A stretch of DNA of 64,000 nt, taken from positions 33,600 through 97,599 of the forward strand of contig JBBILR010000010.1 of the NCBI GenBank assembly GCA_037444825.1. Reading direction: 5' to 3'. Positions 6,197 through 15,163 of this stretch are shown piece after piece. Under the pieces are notes generated by a model. The model made no database searches. It saw only the letters and a program-made list of their open reading frames with translations, and had not been told where the DNA came from. Position 1 is the stretch's first letter; each line of letters starts with the position of its first letter. The stretch is from JBFLVU01 sp037444825. GTDB taxonomy: Bacteria > Acidobacteriota > UBA4820 > DSQY01. The position numbers and the translations under genes are program-made.

Positions 6197-8941
6197 TCAG
6201 CGCGCGAAGGAGGCGCTGTTGGAGACCCCCCCGTCGGGGTTCACCACCGTGATCAGGACCGGAACCCCCTTGGGCAGCATGGCCTTGAGGAGGGCCCCGC
6301 CCTTCACCTGCAGCAGGGTGCTCCCCTTGTACTCCGTGAGCGGGGCGTTGACGCCGTTGATCTTCACCACGCAACCGGGGGCGAAGCCGCTGCCGTACAC
6401 CTTGAGGCGGAAGGGGCCCGAAAGGGCCTGGACCCGGCCGTCCAGGCGGGGGTTGTTCAGGGAAACGGTCACCGACGCGGAAGTGGCCGTCCGGCCCAGG
6501 GCGTCCACCACCTGGGCGTAGACGGTGAAGGAGCCGCTGAGGCCGGCGCTGTTCCACACCACGGGGTAGGTGGGCCCCGAGGAGGACCAGCCGAAGAGAA
6601 GGCCGTTCACGTAGTACTCCACCCGGACCACCGCCGCGTCGTCCAGGACCGTCGCCGACAGCGGAACCGTAGCGCCGTAGCTGCCCCCGTCCACGGGGGA
6701 GGTGAGAACGATGGAGGGAACCTGGGCCACCGTGATGGTGAGGTGGTCGTCCACGGCGGTGTAGACGGTGCCGCAGGCGTCGGTGGCGGTCACCGTCAGG
6801 GTGACCGGGTAGCTCCCGGCGTCGGTGTAGAGGTGCTGGGGGGCGGCGTCGGTGGAGGAGGTCCCGTCACCGAAGTCCCACTGGTAGGTGAAGGGCGGGG
6901 AGGCGCCCCCCACGCTGGCGCTGAAGTTCACCGCCAGCGGGGGAAGGCCCAGCGTGGCGCTGGCGCCCGCCGCCACCGTGAGGTTCAGCGGGGCCACCAC
7001 CTGCACCGGCAGGGTGGCGGTCCCCGAGTGGCCCAGGGAGTCCGTGGCGGTGAGGGTCACGGTGTAGTTCCCGGCGGAGAGGTAGTTGTGGCAAGGGGTG
7101 GGATTGGAGCTGGTCCCTCCGTCCCCGAAGTTCCAGGCGTAGGTGTACGGCGGGAGGCCCCCCGTGGCCCCGGCCTGGAAGCAGAGGTTCACCGGGGCGG
7201 TGGCGCAGGAGGAGGCGGCGGTGATGGCGGGCGTCACCGGCCCGTAGGCGTTGATGGGAAGCTCCGCCGCGGCCTCGTTCCCGCACGAATCGGTGACCGT
7301 GAGCACGCAGGTGTAGGTCCCCACGGCGATCCACGTGTGCTGGTCGTGGTCCGCCGCGCTGTGCGGCTCCCCGTCCCCGAAGTCCCAGTCGTAGGTGTAC
7401 GGTGGCAGGCCCCCCGTCACCACGCTCCGCACGTTCACCGTCAGCGGAGCCGGGCCCACGGTCGCCGGTTCCCCGATGGCCTGCACCGCCAGCACCGGCA
7501 CCACGTGCACCGGAACCGAAGCCGTCCCCGTGCGCCCCGCCGAATCGGTCACCGTCACCACCGCCGTGTAGTCTCCCACCGCCAGATAGCTGTGGCTGGG
7601 ATTGGCGATGGTGTCCCCCGGCGTCCCATCCCCGAAGTTCCAGCTGTAGGTGTAGGGGGGCAGACCGCCCACCGCCGACGCGTCGAAGATCACGTTCAGC
7701 GGGGCGTACCCGCAGGGGCGGTTCACCGTGGCCGTCACTTGGATGGGGTACACCCCCACCACGATGGGGGCGGCGGAGGCCACCGCCGCGGGGACGCAGC
7801 TGTCGGTGACGGTGAGCAGGGCCTCGTAGGTCCCCGGGGCGTCGTAGGTGTGGAGGGCGTTGCCGGTGACGGCGCTGGTGCCGTCTCCGAAGTCCCACAG
7901 GTAGTTGTAGGGGCCCGTCCCGCCGGCCACCGACGCCGTGAAGTAGACGGTGAGGGGGGCGAAGCCCTCGGTGCGGCTCGCGGAGGCGGTGACGGAGAGC
8001 GGCGGGGTGATGATCACCGTGAGGTGGGTGTCGTTGTAGGTGTGGCCCAGCGAATCCATGACCGTCATGGTCACGGGGTAGGTCCCGGCGGCGGCGTAGG
8101 TGTGGCAGGGCGCCACGCCCACCACGGCGGGCGACCCGTCCCCGAAGTTCCAGCTGAAGGTGTAGGGGGGTGAGCCTCCCTGGGCGGTGCCGGTGAAGCA
8201 GACCTCCGTGTTGGGAGGCCCGCAGGTCCGCGTGGCCGCGGCGTTGCCCGTGACGTTGAGCTGGGTGACGGTGATCACGAGGTGGCTGTCGGTCACCACC
8301 GTCTCGGGGTCGCAGGAGTCGGTGACCGTGAGCGTCACGTAGTAGGTGCCGGGGTTGGCGAAGGCGTGCTGGGTGGCCCAGTCGAAGCAGTGGTCCGAGC
8401 CGTCGCCGAAGTCCCATTCGTAGAAGTACGGGGGGATTCCCCCCGAGACGTTGCCGCACCCGTCGTTGAACTGGACGAGGAGCGGCGCCGGTCCGCTGGT
8501 GACGTCGGCGCAGGCGTTGACCTGAAGTTCCTGCGTGGAGATGAGGATGGCCCCCACCGCCGTGTCCCCGTTGCCGTCCTGGATGGAGACGCCGACGATG
8601 TACTGGGTGTTCGGCGCCATGAAGGCGTGGCAGGGCCTCGGGTCCTGGAAGTTGGGGGTGGGGAAGGTGCCGTCCCCGAAGTCCCACGTGTAGATCCACG
8701 GGAGGGCTTCGGGGTCCAGGTCCGGCGCCGTGGCGGAGAAGCAGACGTTCAGCGGGGCCGCCCCGCAGGTCTGGTTGGCCTGGATCTCCGCCACGAAGGG
8801 CTGGGCCGCCGCCGGCACCGAGGCCAACCCGGCGAAGAGGAGGACGGCCGCCACCGCCGCCCCGGCACCGTTCCGGAAGCACCCCACCCATGGGCCGGCG
8901 CCGGAGCGCCGAGAGACTGACCGCCGCTGGGTCCCGTTCAT
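6197..8941 (-). CDS. Secreted protein with eight PKD repeats and C-terminal Ig-like/IPT domains
   Basis: 914 residues from the ATG at 8941, chosen because AAGGAGG lies 5 bases upstream; a start 12 codons earlier has no ribosome site. A long basic N-region and hydrophobic stretch ending in PAAAQ suggest Sec export. Eight PKD domains of roughly 85-90 residues follow, each marked by W-D/N-FGDG: six are in the pattern x-Y-x-WDFGDG or x-Y-x-WNFGDG and two are slightly divergent. Paired cysteines recur in several repeats and could form disulphides. The last 160 residues look like a Big-type Ig domain and then an IPT/TIG-like domain (about 835-914). PKD arrays serve as spacers or adhesion modules on surface proteins; no catalytic domain is present. 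It is a single-gene unit with its own terminator. Confidence 0.88.
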   Translation of the reverse strand: MNGTQRRSVSRRSGAGPWVGCFRNGAGAAVAAVLLFAGLASVPAAAQPFVAEIQANQTCGAAPLNVCFSATAPDLDPEALPWIYTWDFGDGTFPTPNFQDPRPCHAFMAPNTQYIVGVSIQDGNGDTAVGAILISTQELQVNACADVTSGPAPLLVQFNDGCGNVSGGIPPYFYEWDFGDGSDHCFDWATQHAFANPGTYYVTLTVTDSCDPETVVTDSHLVITVTQLNVTGNAAATRTCGPPNTEVCFTGTAQGGSPPYTFSWNFGDGSPAVVGVAPCHTYAAAGTYPVTMTVMDSLGHTYNDTHLTVIITPPLSVTASASRTEGFAPLTVYFTASVAGGTGPYNYLWDFGDGTSAVTGNALHTYDAPGTYEALLTVTDSCVPAAVASAAPIVVGVYPIQVTATVNRPCGYAPLNVIFDASAVGGLPPYTYSWNFGDGTPGDTIANPSHSYLAVGDYTAVVTVTDSAGRTGTASVPVHVVPVLAVQAIGEPATVGPAPLTVNVRSVVTGGLPPYTYDWDFGDGEPHSAADHDQHTWIAVGTYTCVLTVTDSCGNEAAAELPINAYGPVTPAITAASSCATAPVNLCFQAGATGGLPPYTYAWNFGDGGTSSNPTPCHNYLSAGNYTVTLTATDSLGHSGTATLPVQVVAPLNLTVAAGASATLGLPPLAVNFSASVGGASPPFTYQWDFGDGTSSTDAAPQHLYTDAGSYPVTLTVTATDACGTVYTAVDDHLTITVAQVPSIVLTSPVDGGSYGATVPLSATVLDDAAVVRVEYYVNGLLFGWSSSGPTYPVVWNSAGLSGSFTVYAQVVDALGRTATSASVTVSLNNPRLDGRVQALSGPFRLKVYGSGFAPGCVVKINGVNAPLTEYKGSTLLQVKGGALLKAMLPKGVPVLITVVNPDGGVSNSASFAR

Positions 8942-8985
8942 GCCCGCCTCCTTCACTTCCCCGCGCGGTGCGCGCAAGAACCATC

Positions 8986-9020
8986 CGAGCGGGATTTTTC
9001 CAGAAAAATACGCCCGCTCG
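8986..9020 (-). promoter_or_regulatory. Long hairpin in the upstream region of the PKD gene
   Basis: CGAGCGGG at 8986-8993 pairs with CCCGCTCG at 9013-9020, and inside it ATTTTT (8994-8999) pairs with AAAAAT (9004-9009) around a CCAG loop, leaving only a 3-base bulge. This gives 14 paired bases, 45 bases before the PKD start. The rest of 8942-9205 is AT-richer than its surroundings (for example 9021-9055) and probably holds promoters for the divergent PKD and lipoate-ligase genes, but no box pair is convincing. Confidence 0.5.
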
Positions 9021-9205
9021 AATCCAATCCCTAAACTACAATAGGCAAATTACAACCGCCGGGGGCCGGAGTCAAGGGGCCCCGAGGGGAGGAGTGGAGA
9101 GCCTCGGCTGAATGTTAAGATGATGAAACATGTTTGCAACCATGAGCCCCCCATGAGACAATCGCTCGGAGGGCCGCCGGCCCCGAGGGCCCGGGGGGAC
9201 CGCCC

Positions 9206-9964
9206 ATGTCCGACCTGACCCTCTGGACCGCCGCAGGGGAGGACCCCTTCACCGCCCTGAACCGGGAGGAGCGGCTCCTCGAAGAGGCCGCCTCGGGGCC
9301 CCTTCTGTACCTGTACCGCTTCGGGCGCCCCACCGTGGTCCTGGGGTACGCCCAGGACGAGAAGGAGGCGGACCTCGGAGCCTGCCGCCGAATGGGCCTT
9401 CCGGTCCTGAGGCGCCTCACCGGCGGCACGGGGGTCCTCCACGAGGAGAGCCTCTCCCTCTCTCTGGGCCTTCCGGCGGGGCACCCTCTCGCCGCCTCGG
9501 TCCACGGCCTGTACGGGGCCTTCGTCTCCGTGGTGGAGGGGGTCCTTTCCTCCCTGGGGGTACCCGTCCGGAGGTGGGGACCCGCCGACGGAAGCCCCCG
9601 CCGCCGCTCCCCCCTCTGCTTTGAGGACCACCTGGGGGAAACGCTTCTCTTGGACGGCCGGAAGGTCCTGGGGTGCGCCCAGACGCGCCGCCTGCGGGCC
9701 GTCCTGGTCCACGGCGTCCTTCCCCTCTCCCTGGACGCGGAGGCCGCCGCCGCCGTCTTTCGGATCGACCCCCAGCGGGTGCGGGCGGCCATGGCCCCCC
9801 TCCCCCTCCCCGCCGGGGTCTCTCCACGGCTCCTCGGGGAAAGGCTGGCCGGGGCCTTCGGCGCCTTCCTGGGAGCCGGCCTCCGCCCCCTCCCGCCGCC
9901 GCCCCTCCCCCTCGCCCTCCGGGAGAGGCGCCGGGACCGCCGTTGGGTGATCTGGGAAGGCTGA
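9206..9964 (+). CDS. Lipoate-protein ligase A / octanoyltransferase family protein
   Basis: 252 residues of the BPL/LPL fold. The ligand motif RRLTGGTGVLHEE lies at 69-81, and the catalytic-lysine region GRKVLGCAQ places K153 where LplA has its essential lysine. C138 and C157 are also in the core, so an octanoyltransferase (LipM-like) activity is not excluded. The protein lacks the extra C-terminal domain of E. coli LplA. It lies 81 bases before the genes of a lipoyl-dependent 2-oxoacid dehydrogenase on the same strand, so its likely job is to attach lipoate to K43 of that E2. Family call is firm; ligase versus transferase is open. Confidence 0.82.
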   Translation: MSDLTLWTAAGEDPFTALNREERLLEEAASGPLLYLYRFGRPTVVLGYAQDEKEADLGACRRMGLPVLRRLTGGTGVLHEESLSLSLGLPAGHPLAASVHGLYGAFVSVVEGVLSSLGVPVRRWGPADGSPRRRSPLCFEDHLGETLLLDGRKVLGCAQTRRLRAVLVHGVLPLSLDAEAAAAVFRIDPQRVRAAMAPLPLPAGVSPRLLGERLAGAFGAFLGAGLRPLPPPPLPLALRERRRDRRWVIWEG

Positions 9965-10045
9965 ACCCTTCCGGCAGGAAAATTGCTTCCCCGGGAAGGA
10001 CCCGAAACGTCCCGCCCGGGTCCCCTTTGGCCAGAGGAGAGGAAG

Positions 10046-11122
10046 ATGCCCCGAACGAGGATCTACGAAGCCGCCACGGAGCGCCTGGAAATCCTGGACC
10101 CCGAAGGGAGGGCCGACGAGCGCCTCCTTCCGGCCCAGCTCTCGGAAGCGGATTGGGTGGCCCTCTACCGCAACATGGTCCTCATCCGCCACTTCGACGA
10201 AAAGGCCCTCAACCTCCAGCGCCAGGGGCGCATGGGGACGTGGGGCTCCCTCCGGGGCCAGGAGGCGGCCCAGGCGGGGCTGGCCATGGCCCTGGAGGCC
10301 GAGGACTGGGTCGTCCCCTCCTTCCGGGAGCACGGCCTGCTCCTCCTCCGGGGGGTGCCCGGCCACCTGGTCTACGCCTTCTGGAAGGGCGACGAGCGCG
10401 GGGGGGCCCTCCCCGAGGAGGCCCGGTGCCTGCCCCCCTCCATCCCCGTGGGGAGCCAGCTCCTCCACGCCGTGGGGGCGGGGCTCGCCCTCCGGTTGCG
10501 CGGGGAGCGGGGGGTGGCCGTGGGACTGGCGGGGGACGGGGCCAGCTCCGAGGGGGATTTTCACGAGGCGCTGAACTTCGCCGGCGTTTTCCGCCCCCGG
10601 ACAGTCTTCTACATCCAGAACAACCAGTGGGCCATCTCCGTCCCCTTCTCCCGGCAGACCGCCGCCCGTTCCATCGCCCAGAAGGCCCACGCCTACGGCA
10701 TCCCCGGCCTCCAGGCGGACGGCAACGACGTCTTCGCCTGCTACGCGGCCGCCCGGGAGGCGCTGGACCGGGCCCGGGCGGGGGAGGGGGCCACCCTGGT
10801 GGAGGCCCTCACCTACCGCATGGGGAACCACACCACCGCCGACGACGCCCAGAAGTACCGGCCCGCCGAGGAGCTCGCCCATTGGGCGGCCCGGGACCCC
10901 ATTCTGCGGATGCGCCGTTTTCTCGAAGCCCGAGGCCTCTGGGACGAGGAGCGGGAGACGGCGTGGGCGGAAGAGGTTCGGGGGCGCGTGGAAGGGGAGG
11001 TGGAGGCCCTGGAGGCCATGGAACCCCAGGACCCCGCCTCCATCTTCGACTTCATGTACGGCAACCTCCCCTGGAACCTGGCCGAGCAGAAGGCCGCCCT
11101 GATGAAGGAGTTGGGACGATGA
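10046..11122 (+). CDS. bkdA1: 2-oxoacid dehydrogenase E1 alpha subunit (branched-chain/pyruvate type)
   Basis: 358 residues. Thiamine-diphosphate-dependent decarboxylase half-subunit. The ThDP motif starts with GDGASSEGDFHEALNFAG (about 170-187) and ends with NNQWAIS. The E1 alpha phosphorylation-loop-like region YRMGNHTTADDAQKYR follows. The N-terminal segment up to about residue 40 and the motif detail resemble branched-chain 2-oxoacid dehydrogenase E1 alpha more than pyruvate dehydrogenase, but substrate cannot be fixed by eye. The ATG at 10046 has AGGAGAGG 5 bases upstream; earlier starts lack one. It forms the E1 heterotetramer with the next gene, whose start it overlaps (ATGA). Confidence 0.88.
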   Translation: MPRTRIYEAATERLEILDPEGRADERLLPAQLSEADWVALYRNMVLIRHFDEKALNLQRQGRMGTWGSLRGQEAAQAGLAMALEAEDWVVPSFREHGLLLLRGVPGHLVYAFWKGDERGGALPEEARCLPPSIPVGSQLLHAVGAGLALRLRGERGVAVGLAGDGASSEGDFHEALNFAGVFRPRTVFYIQNNQWAISVPFSRQTAARSIAQKAHAYGIPGLQADGNDVFACYAAAREALDRARAGEGATLVEALTYRMGNHTTADDAQKYRPAEELAHWAARDPILRMRRFLEARGLWDEERETAWAEEVRGRVEGEVEALEAMEPQDPASIFDFMYGNLPWNLAEQKAALMKELGR

Positions 11123-12147
11123 CCGCCGCGCGCACCGCCGCTTCCCCCCTGCACCCCGTCAACGAGCCCGCCGAGCGCCTCACGCTGGCCCAGGCCCTCA
11201 ACCAGGCGCTCCGCCAGGAAATGGAAAGGGACGAGCGGGTGCTCCTTCTCGGCGAGGACGTGGGAAAGGACGGGGGGGTCTTCCGCGTCTCGGAGGGTCT
11301 CCTGGACGCCTTCGGCCCCGACCGGGTGATGGACACGCCCCTGGCCGAGAGCGGCATCGTGGGGATGTCGGTGGGGCTCGCCGCCCTGGGCTTCCGGCCG
11401 GTGGCCGAGATTCAGTTCATGGGCTTCCTCTACCCCGCCCTGAACCAGCTCTTCGCCCACGTGGCCAGGTACCGCAACCGTTCCCGGGGGCGCTTCCACC
11501 TTCCCCTGGTGGTGCGCATGCCCTACGGCGGGGGCATCCACCCGCCGGAACACCACAGCGAGTCCTACGAGGCCCTGCTGGTCCACACGCCGGGCCTCAA
11601 GGTGGTGGTCCCCTCCACCCCCCGGGACGCCAAAGGGCTCCTCACCGCCGCCATCCAGGACGAGGACCCGGTGGTCTTCCTGGAGCCCAAACGCATCTAC
11701 CGGGCCTTCCGCGAGGAGGTTCCCTCCGCGCCCTTCACCGAGCCTTTGGGGAAGGCCCGGGTCCACCGGGAAGGGAAGGACGTCACCCTGGTGGCGTGGG
11801 GGTCCATGGTCCGGACGGCCCTGGAGGCCCACGAAGCGCTGGAGCGGCAGGGGGTCTCGGCGGAGGTGGTGGACTTGAGGACTTTGAACCCCTTGGACCT
11901 GGACACCCTCCTGGCCTCGGCGGAGAAGACCGGCCGGGTGGTGGTGGTCCACGAGGCGCCCCGGACGGCGGGCTTCGGCGCGGAGCTGGCCGCCCTGCTC
12001 CAGGAGCGGGCGCTCCTTCACCTGCTGGCCCCCGTGAAGCGGGTCACCGGCTTCGACACCGTCTTCCCCTACCCCCTCCTGGAGCACCACTACCTGCCTT
12101 CGCCGGAGCGGGTGGCGGCGGAGGCCCTCGAGACCCTATCCTACTGA
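11119..12147 (+). CDS. bkdA2: 2-oxoacid dehydrogenase E1 beta subunit
   Basis: 342 residues, starting at the ATG that overlaps the E1 alpha stop by four bases. The transketolase-like pyrimidine-binding domain begins with the LLLGEDVGKDGGVFRVSEGL segment (about 45-64) and contains the DTPLAESGIVGMSVGLA signature. The C-terminal transketolase domain carries VVDLRTLNPLDLDTL and the VVVHEAPRTAGFGAEL segment. A 22-residue N-terminal extension precedes the conserved part. Completes the E1 component; tight coupling to E1 alpha fits equal stoichiometry. Confidence 0.92.
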   Translation: MTAARTAASPLHPVNEPAERLTLAQALNQALRQEMERDERVLLLGEDVGKDGGVFRVSEGLLDAFGPDRVMDTPLAESGIVGMSVGLAALGFRPVAEIQFMGFLYPALNQLFAHVARYRNRSRGRFHLPLVVRMPYGGGIHPPEHHSESYEALLVHTPGLKVVVPSTPRDAKGLLTAAIQDEDPVVFLEPKRIYRAFREEVPSAPFTEPLGKARVHREGKDVTLVAWGSMVRTALEAHEALERQGVSAEVVDLRTLNPLDLDTLLASAEKTGRVVVVHEAPRTAGFGAELAALLQERALLHLLAPVKRVTGFDTVFPYPLLEHHYLPSPERVAAEALETLSY

Positions 12148-12157
12148 GGAGGGACCC

Positions 12158-13387
12158 ATGGCCTTCGAGTTTCGGTTTCCGGACGTGGGGGAAGGGATCC
12201 ACGAGGGGCGCATCGTGGAGTGGCTGGTGGCCGTCGGAGACCACGTCCGGGTGGACCAGCCCTTCGTGAAGGTGGAGACCGACAAGGCGGTGGTGGACCT
12301 TCCCGCCCCCAGGGCCGGAAAGGTCCTGGAACTGCGCTTTCGGAAGGGGGACGCCATCCGGGTGGGGGAGGTCCTCGCCGTCTTCGCCGCGGAGGGCGAG
12401 GAAGCCCCCGAAGCGTCCCCGCCTTCCCGCCCCCCGGCCCCGGCCCTGCCGGCCGCTCCGGCGCCGGCCGCTCCGGCGCCTCCCCCGCCCCCCCGGGGAA
12501 AGGTCCTGGCCACCCCCCACACCCGGGCCCTCGCCCGAAAGCTGGGGGTGGACCTCGCCGCGGTGGTCCCCACCGGAAGGGGGGGCAAGGTCACCGACGA
12601 GGACGTGCGGCGGGCCGCCGCCGCTCCGGCACCTCCCCCGCCCCCCCCGGCGCCGAAGGCCGGGGAACCGGGCGAGGACCCCTTCGGCCCCGTGGAGCGA
12701 ACACCCCTCACCCACCTCCGGAAGGTCATCGCCGAGGCCATGGTCCTCTCCAAGAGGACCTCCGCCCACGTCACCCACGTGGACGAGGCGGACGTCACCG
12801 ACCTCCACGCCCTGTACCTCCGCCTCAAGCCCCTGGCGGCGGGAGAGGGGGTCAAGCTCTCCCTCACGGCCTTCTTCGTCAAGGCCCTGGCGGTGATGCT
12901 GAAGGGACACCCTCTCCTCAACGCCTCCTTCGACGAGGGGCGGGGGGAGGTCGCCCTCAAAAAGTACGTCCACATGGGCCTGGCGGTGGACACGCCGGAG
13001 GGGCTCATCGTTCCGGTGATCCGCAACGCCGACCGGAAGGGCCTCCTAGACGTGGCCAGGGAGATCGAGGAGCTGGCCTCCAAGGCGAGAGAGCGCCGCC
13101 TCTCCCTGGAGGAGCTGAAGGGCGCGTCCTTCACGCTGACCAACATCGGCCCCATCGGAGGGCTCATCGCCACGCCCATCATCCACCAGCCCGAGGTGGC
13201 CATCTGCGCCTTCTTCGCCGCCAAGGAACGCCCGGTGGTGCGCGAGGGCCAGGTGGTGGCGCGGCGGATGATGAACGTCGCCCTCACCTTCGACCACCGC
13301 CTCATCGACGGCGCCGAGGGGGCCAGGGCCGCGGCCGACCTGGTCCGTCTCCTCGAAAACCCCGAATTCCTTCTCTTGAAAGGGTGA
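12158..13387 (+). CDS. bkdB: Dihydrolipoamide acyltransferase E2
   Basis: 409 residues in the standard E2 order: one lipoyl domain (1-78) with the lipoyl lysine K43 in VETDKAVVDL; a Pro/Ala-rich linker (about 85-120); a peripheral-subunit-binding domain beginning ATPHTRALARKLGVDL (about 125-160); a second Pro-rich linker; and a catalytic acyltransferase domain (about 175-409) ending with the active-site motif DHRLIDGAEGA. One lipoyl domain is usual for the branched-chain enzyme. Start ATG with GAGGAGGG before it, ten bases after E1 beta. Confidence 0.93.
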   Translation: MAFEFRFPDVGEGIHEGRIVEWLVAVGDHVRVDQPFVKVETDKAVVDLPAPRAGKVLELRFRKGDAIRVGEVLAVFAAEGEEAPEASPPSRPPAPALPAAPAPAAPAPPPPPRGKVLATPHTRALARKLGVDLAAVVPTGRGGKVTDEDVRRAAAAPAPPPPPPAPKAGEPGEDPFGPVERTPLTHLRKVIAEAMVLSKRTSAHVTHVDEADVTDLHALYLRLKPLAAGEGVKLSLTAFFVKALAVMLKGHPLLNASFDEGRGEVALKKYVHMGLAVDTPEGLIVPVIRNADRKGLLDVAREIEELASKARERRLSLEELKGASFTLTNIGPIGGLIATPIIHQPEVAICAFFAAKERPVVREGQVVARRMMNVALTFDHRLIDGAEGARAAADLVRLLENPEFLLLKG

Positions 13388-13391
13388 AGCC

Positions 13392-14810
13392 ATGGTCGTG
13401 GGATCCTTGAACCGGAGCACGGAGGTGGCGGTGGTGGGCGGGGGCCCCGGAGGGTACCTGGCCGCCATCCGCCTGGCCCAGCTCAAGAAGGAGGTCCTCC
13501 TCATCGAGGAGGGGCCTTCCCTGGGAGGCATCTGCCTCAACGAAGGGTGCATTCCCAGCAAGGCCCTCATCCACGCCGCCGACTTCCTCGCGGAGGCCCG
13601 GCAGGCGGAGAAGATGGGCATCTCCCTGGAGACCCGGGGCGTGGACATGGGGCGGCTCGTCGCCTGGAAGGACGGCATCGTGAAGCGGCTCACGCAGGGG
13701 GTGCGATTCCTCGCCGAAAAGAACGGCGCCGAGGTCTTGAAGGGGAGGGCCCGGTTCACCTCCCCCCGGGGCCTGCAGGTGGAGACCGAGACGGGGGTGG
13801 AGGAGGTGACCTTCCAGCGGGCGGTCATCGCCACCGGTTCCAGCCCCTTTTCCCTGCCGGGCTTCGAAGTGGACGGCGAAGGGGTCATCGGGTCCCGGGA
13901 GGCCCTCTCTCTCCCGGCCGTCCCCTCCCGGCTGGTGGTCATCGGCGGGGGGTACATCGGCCTCGAGCTGGGGAGCGTCTTTCGCAAGCTGGGTGCCGAG
14001 GTGGCCCTGGTGGAGTTCTTCCCCGAGCTCCTCCTCCAGCACGACCCGGAGGTGCGGGAGGTTCTCACCCGCCGCCTTCAGGACCTGGGCGTGGAGCTCT
14101 ACCTGGGCCACAAGGCCCTCCGGCTGGAGCGCGGGACCCCCTCCCGGGTCGTCGTGGCCGGACCGGACGGCGTGGAGAAGACGCTGGAGGCCGACAAGGT
14201 GCTCGTTTCCGTAGGCCGGGTCCCCAACGTCCGGGACCTGGGCCTCGAAGAGGCCGGGGTGAAGACGGGCCCCAAGGGCTTCATCGAGGTCAACGCCCGG
14301 ATGGAGACCAGCGCCCCCCACATCCTCGCCGTGGGGGACGTGGTGGGGGGGCCGCTCCTGGCCCACAAGGCCTACCGGGAGGCCAAGGTGGCCGCCGAGG
14401 TCATCGCCGGCGAGCCGTCGGCCTTCGACAACGTCGTCGTTCCCGCCGTGATCTACACCGACCCGGAGATCGCTTGGGCGGGGCTTTCGGAGCAGGAGGC
14501 CGTCCAGAAGGGCCACCGGGTGATCACCGGCACCTTCCCCTTCAAGGCCTCGGGGCGGGCCATGACCCTCAACGCCACCGAGGGCTTCGTCAAGACCGTG
14601 GCGGACGCGGAGACCCGCCGAATCCTCGGCGTCCACATCGTCGGCCAGGACGCCAGCGAGATGATCTCGGAGGCGGCGCTGGCCATGGAGATGGGCGCCT
14701 TCCTCGACGACCTGAGCCAGACCATCCACCCGCACCCCACGTTGAGCGAGGGCCTCCTGGAATCGGTGGAGGCGGCCCTGGGCGCCGCGGTCCACGTGCT
14801 GAACAAGTGA
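13392..14810 (+). CDS. lpdA: Dihydrolipoamide dehydrogenase E3
   Basis: 472-residue FAD flavoprotein that reoxidises the lipoyl group of E2 with NAD+. N-terminal FAD motif GGGPGGYLAA (17-26), redox disulphide C48/C53 in GGICLNEGCIPSK, NAD-binding GGGYIGLELG (about 183-192), and the C-terminal HPHPTLSE holding the active-site His-Glu pair (about 450). Starts four bases after the E2 stop, so the E1-E2-E3 set is one transcription unit. The closing element may be the strong terminator at 15084-15117, beyond a gene remnant. Confidence 0.96.
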   Translation: MVVGSLNRSTEVAVVGGGPGGYLAAIRLAQLKKEVLLIEEGPSLGGICLNEGCIPSKALIHAADFLAEARQAEKMGISLETRGVDMGRLVAWKDGIVKRLTQGVRFLAEKNGAEVLKGRARFTSPRGLQVETETGVEEVTFQRAVIATGSSPFSLPGFEVDGEGVIGSREALSLPAVPSRLVVIGGGYIGLELGSVFRKLGAEVALVEFFPELLLQHDPEVREVLTRRLQDLGVELYLGHKALRLERGTPSRVVVAGPDGVEKTLEADKVLVSVGRVPNVRDLGLEEAGVKTGPKGFIEVNARMETSAPHILAVGDVVGGPLLAHKAYREAKVAAEVIAGEPSAFDNVVVPAVIYTDPEIAWAGLSEQEAVQKGHRVITGTFPFKASGRAMTLNATEGFVKTVADAETRRILGVHIVGQDASEMISEAALAMEMGAFLDDLSQTIHPHPTLSEGLLESVEAALGAAVHVLNK

Positions 14811-14934
14811 AGGGCCTTCGGCCCCTGCAGGCGGACGGGGACCGGCCTCCTCTCGGGGGGGAACGACCGCCGGGAACTTCCGCCGTGCGCCGAGCGGTGA
14901 CCCTCGCGCTAGGCGCAGGGGGCGGGAATCCTCC

Positions 14935-15063
14935 GTGAGGAGTGGCGGCAAGGTGGTGCTCAAAGGCTCCACGCTCAAGGCCACCGTCCCCAAGGGTCAG
15001 GCGAAGGAGTTCCGCTTTCTCAACCCCGACGGGGGCGAGACCACCCTTTCCTGGGGCTGGTGA
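14935..15063 (+). pseudogene. Fragment resembling the C-terminal tail of a secreted IPT/PKD-type protein
   Basis: A 42-codon stretch (GTG at 14935, TGA at 15061-15063) reads VVLKGSTLKATVPKGQ, then FRFLNPDGG and a short end. This matches the tail of the PKD protein at 6197-8941, where KGSTLLQVKG, MLPKGVPVLI and VNPDGGVSN occur in the same order. No start codon with a ribosome site and no conserved sequence lie upstream; the same frame is open back to 14803 but its sequence is unrelated. Best read as the remnant of a deleted or rearranged gene. 14811-14934 otherwise shows nothing recognisable. Confidence 0.55.
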
Positions 15064-15083
15064 CCCCTCGTCCGAGGGAAAGA

Positions 15084-15117
15084 GGGGCAGGGGGCCCACG
15101 CCCCCTGCCCCTTTTTT
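15084..15117 (+). terminator. Very strong rho-independent terminator
   Basis: GGGGCAGGGGGC (15084-15095) and GCCCCCTGCCCC (15100-15111) form a perfect 12-bp stem with a CCAC loop, followed by six T residues (15112-15117). It closes the dehydrogenase operon or the fragment after it, and isolates purF. Confidence 0.93.
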
Positions 15118-15149
15118 CGCCCCCGCTCCCGGCCATCCCCGTCCCCTGC

Positions 15150-15155
15150 TATACT
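15150..15155 (+). promoter_or_regulatory. TATACT -10 box of purF
   Basis: TATACT ends eight bases before the purF ATG, with no ribosome site between, and no convincing -35 box is visible. A start point 6-8 bases below the box would fall on or next to the ATG, giving a leaderless mRNA. TACTTT at 15152-15157 is an alternative register. Confidence 0.55.
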
Positions 15156-15163
15156 TTTTTCTC

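Noticed and set aside
5459..8173. 904-codon open frame on the plus strand over the PKD gene
   Set aside because: Low-complexity product (VGVGG, HHGVGG strings) mirroring the PKD repeats; no start with a ribosome site and no conserved motif.
9673..12147. 824-codon frame fusing a Gly/Pro-rich segment to E1 beta
   Set aside because: The first 480 codons are lipoate ligase and E1 alpha out of frame; E1 beta starts at the ATG at 11119.
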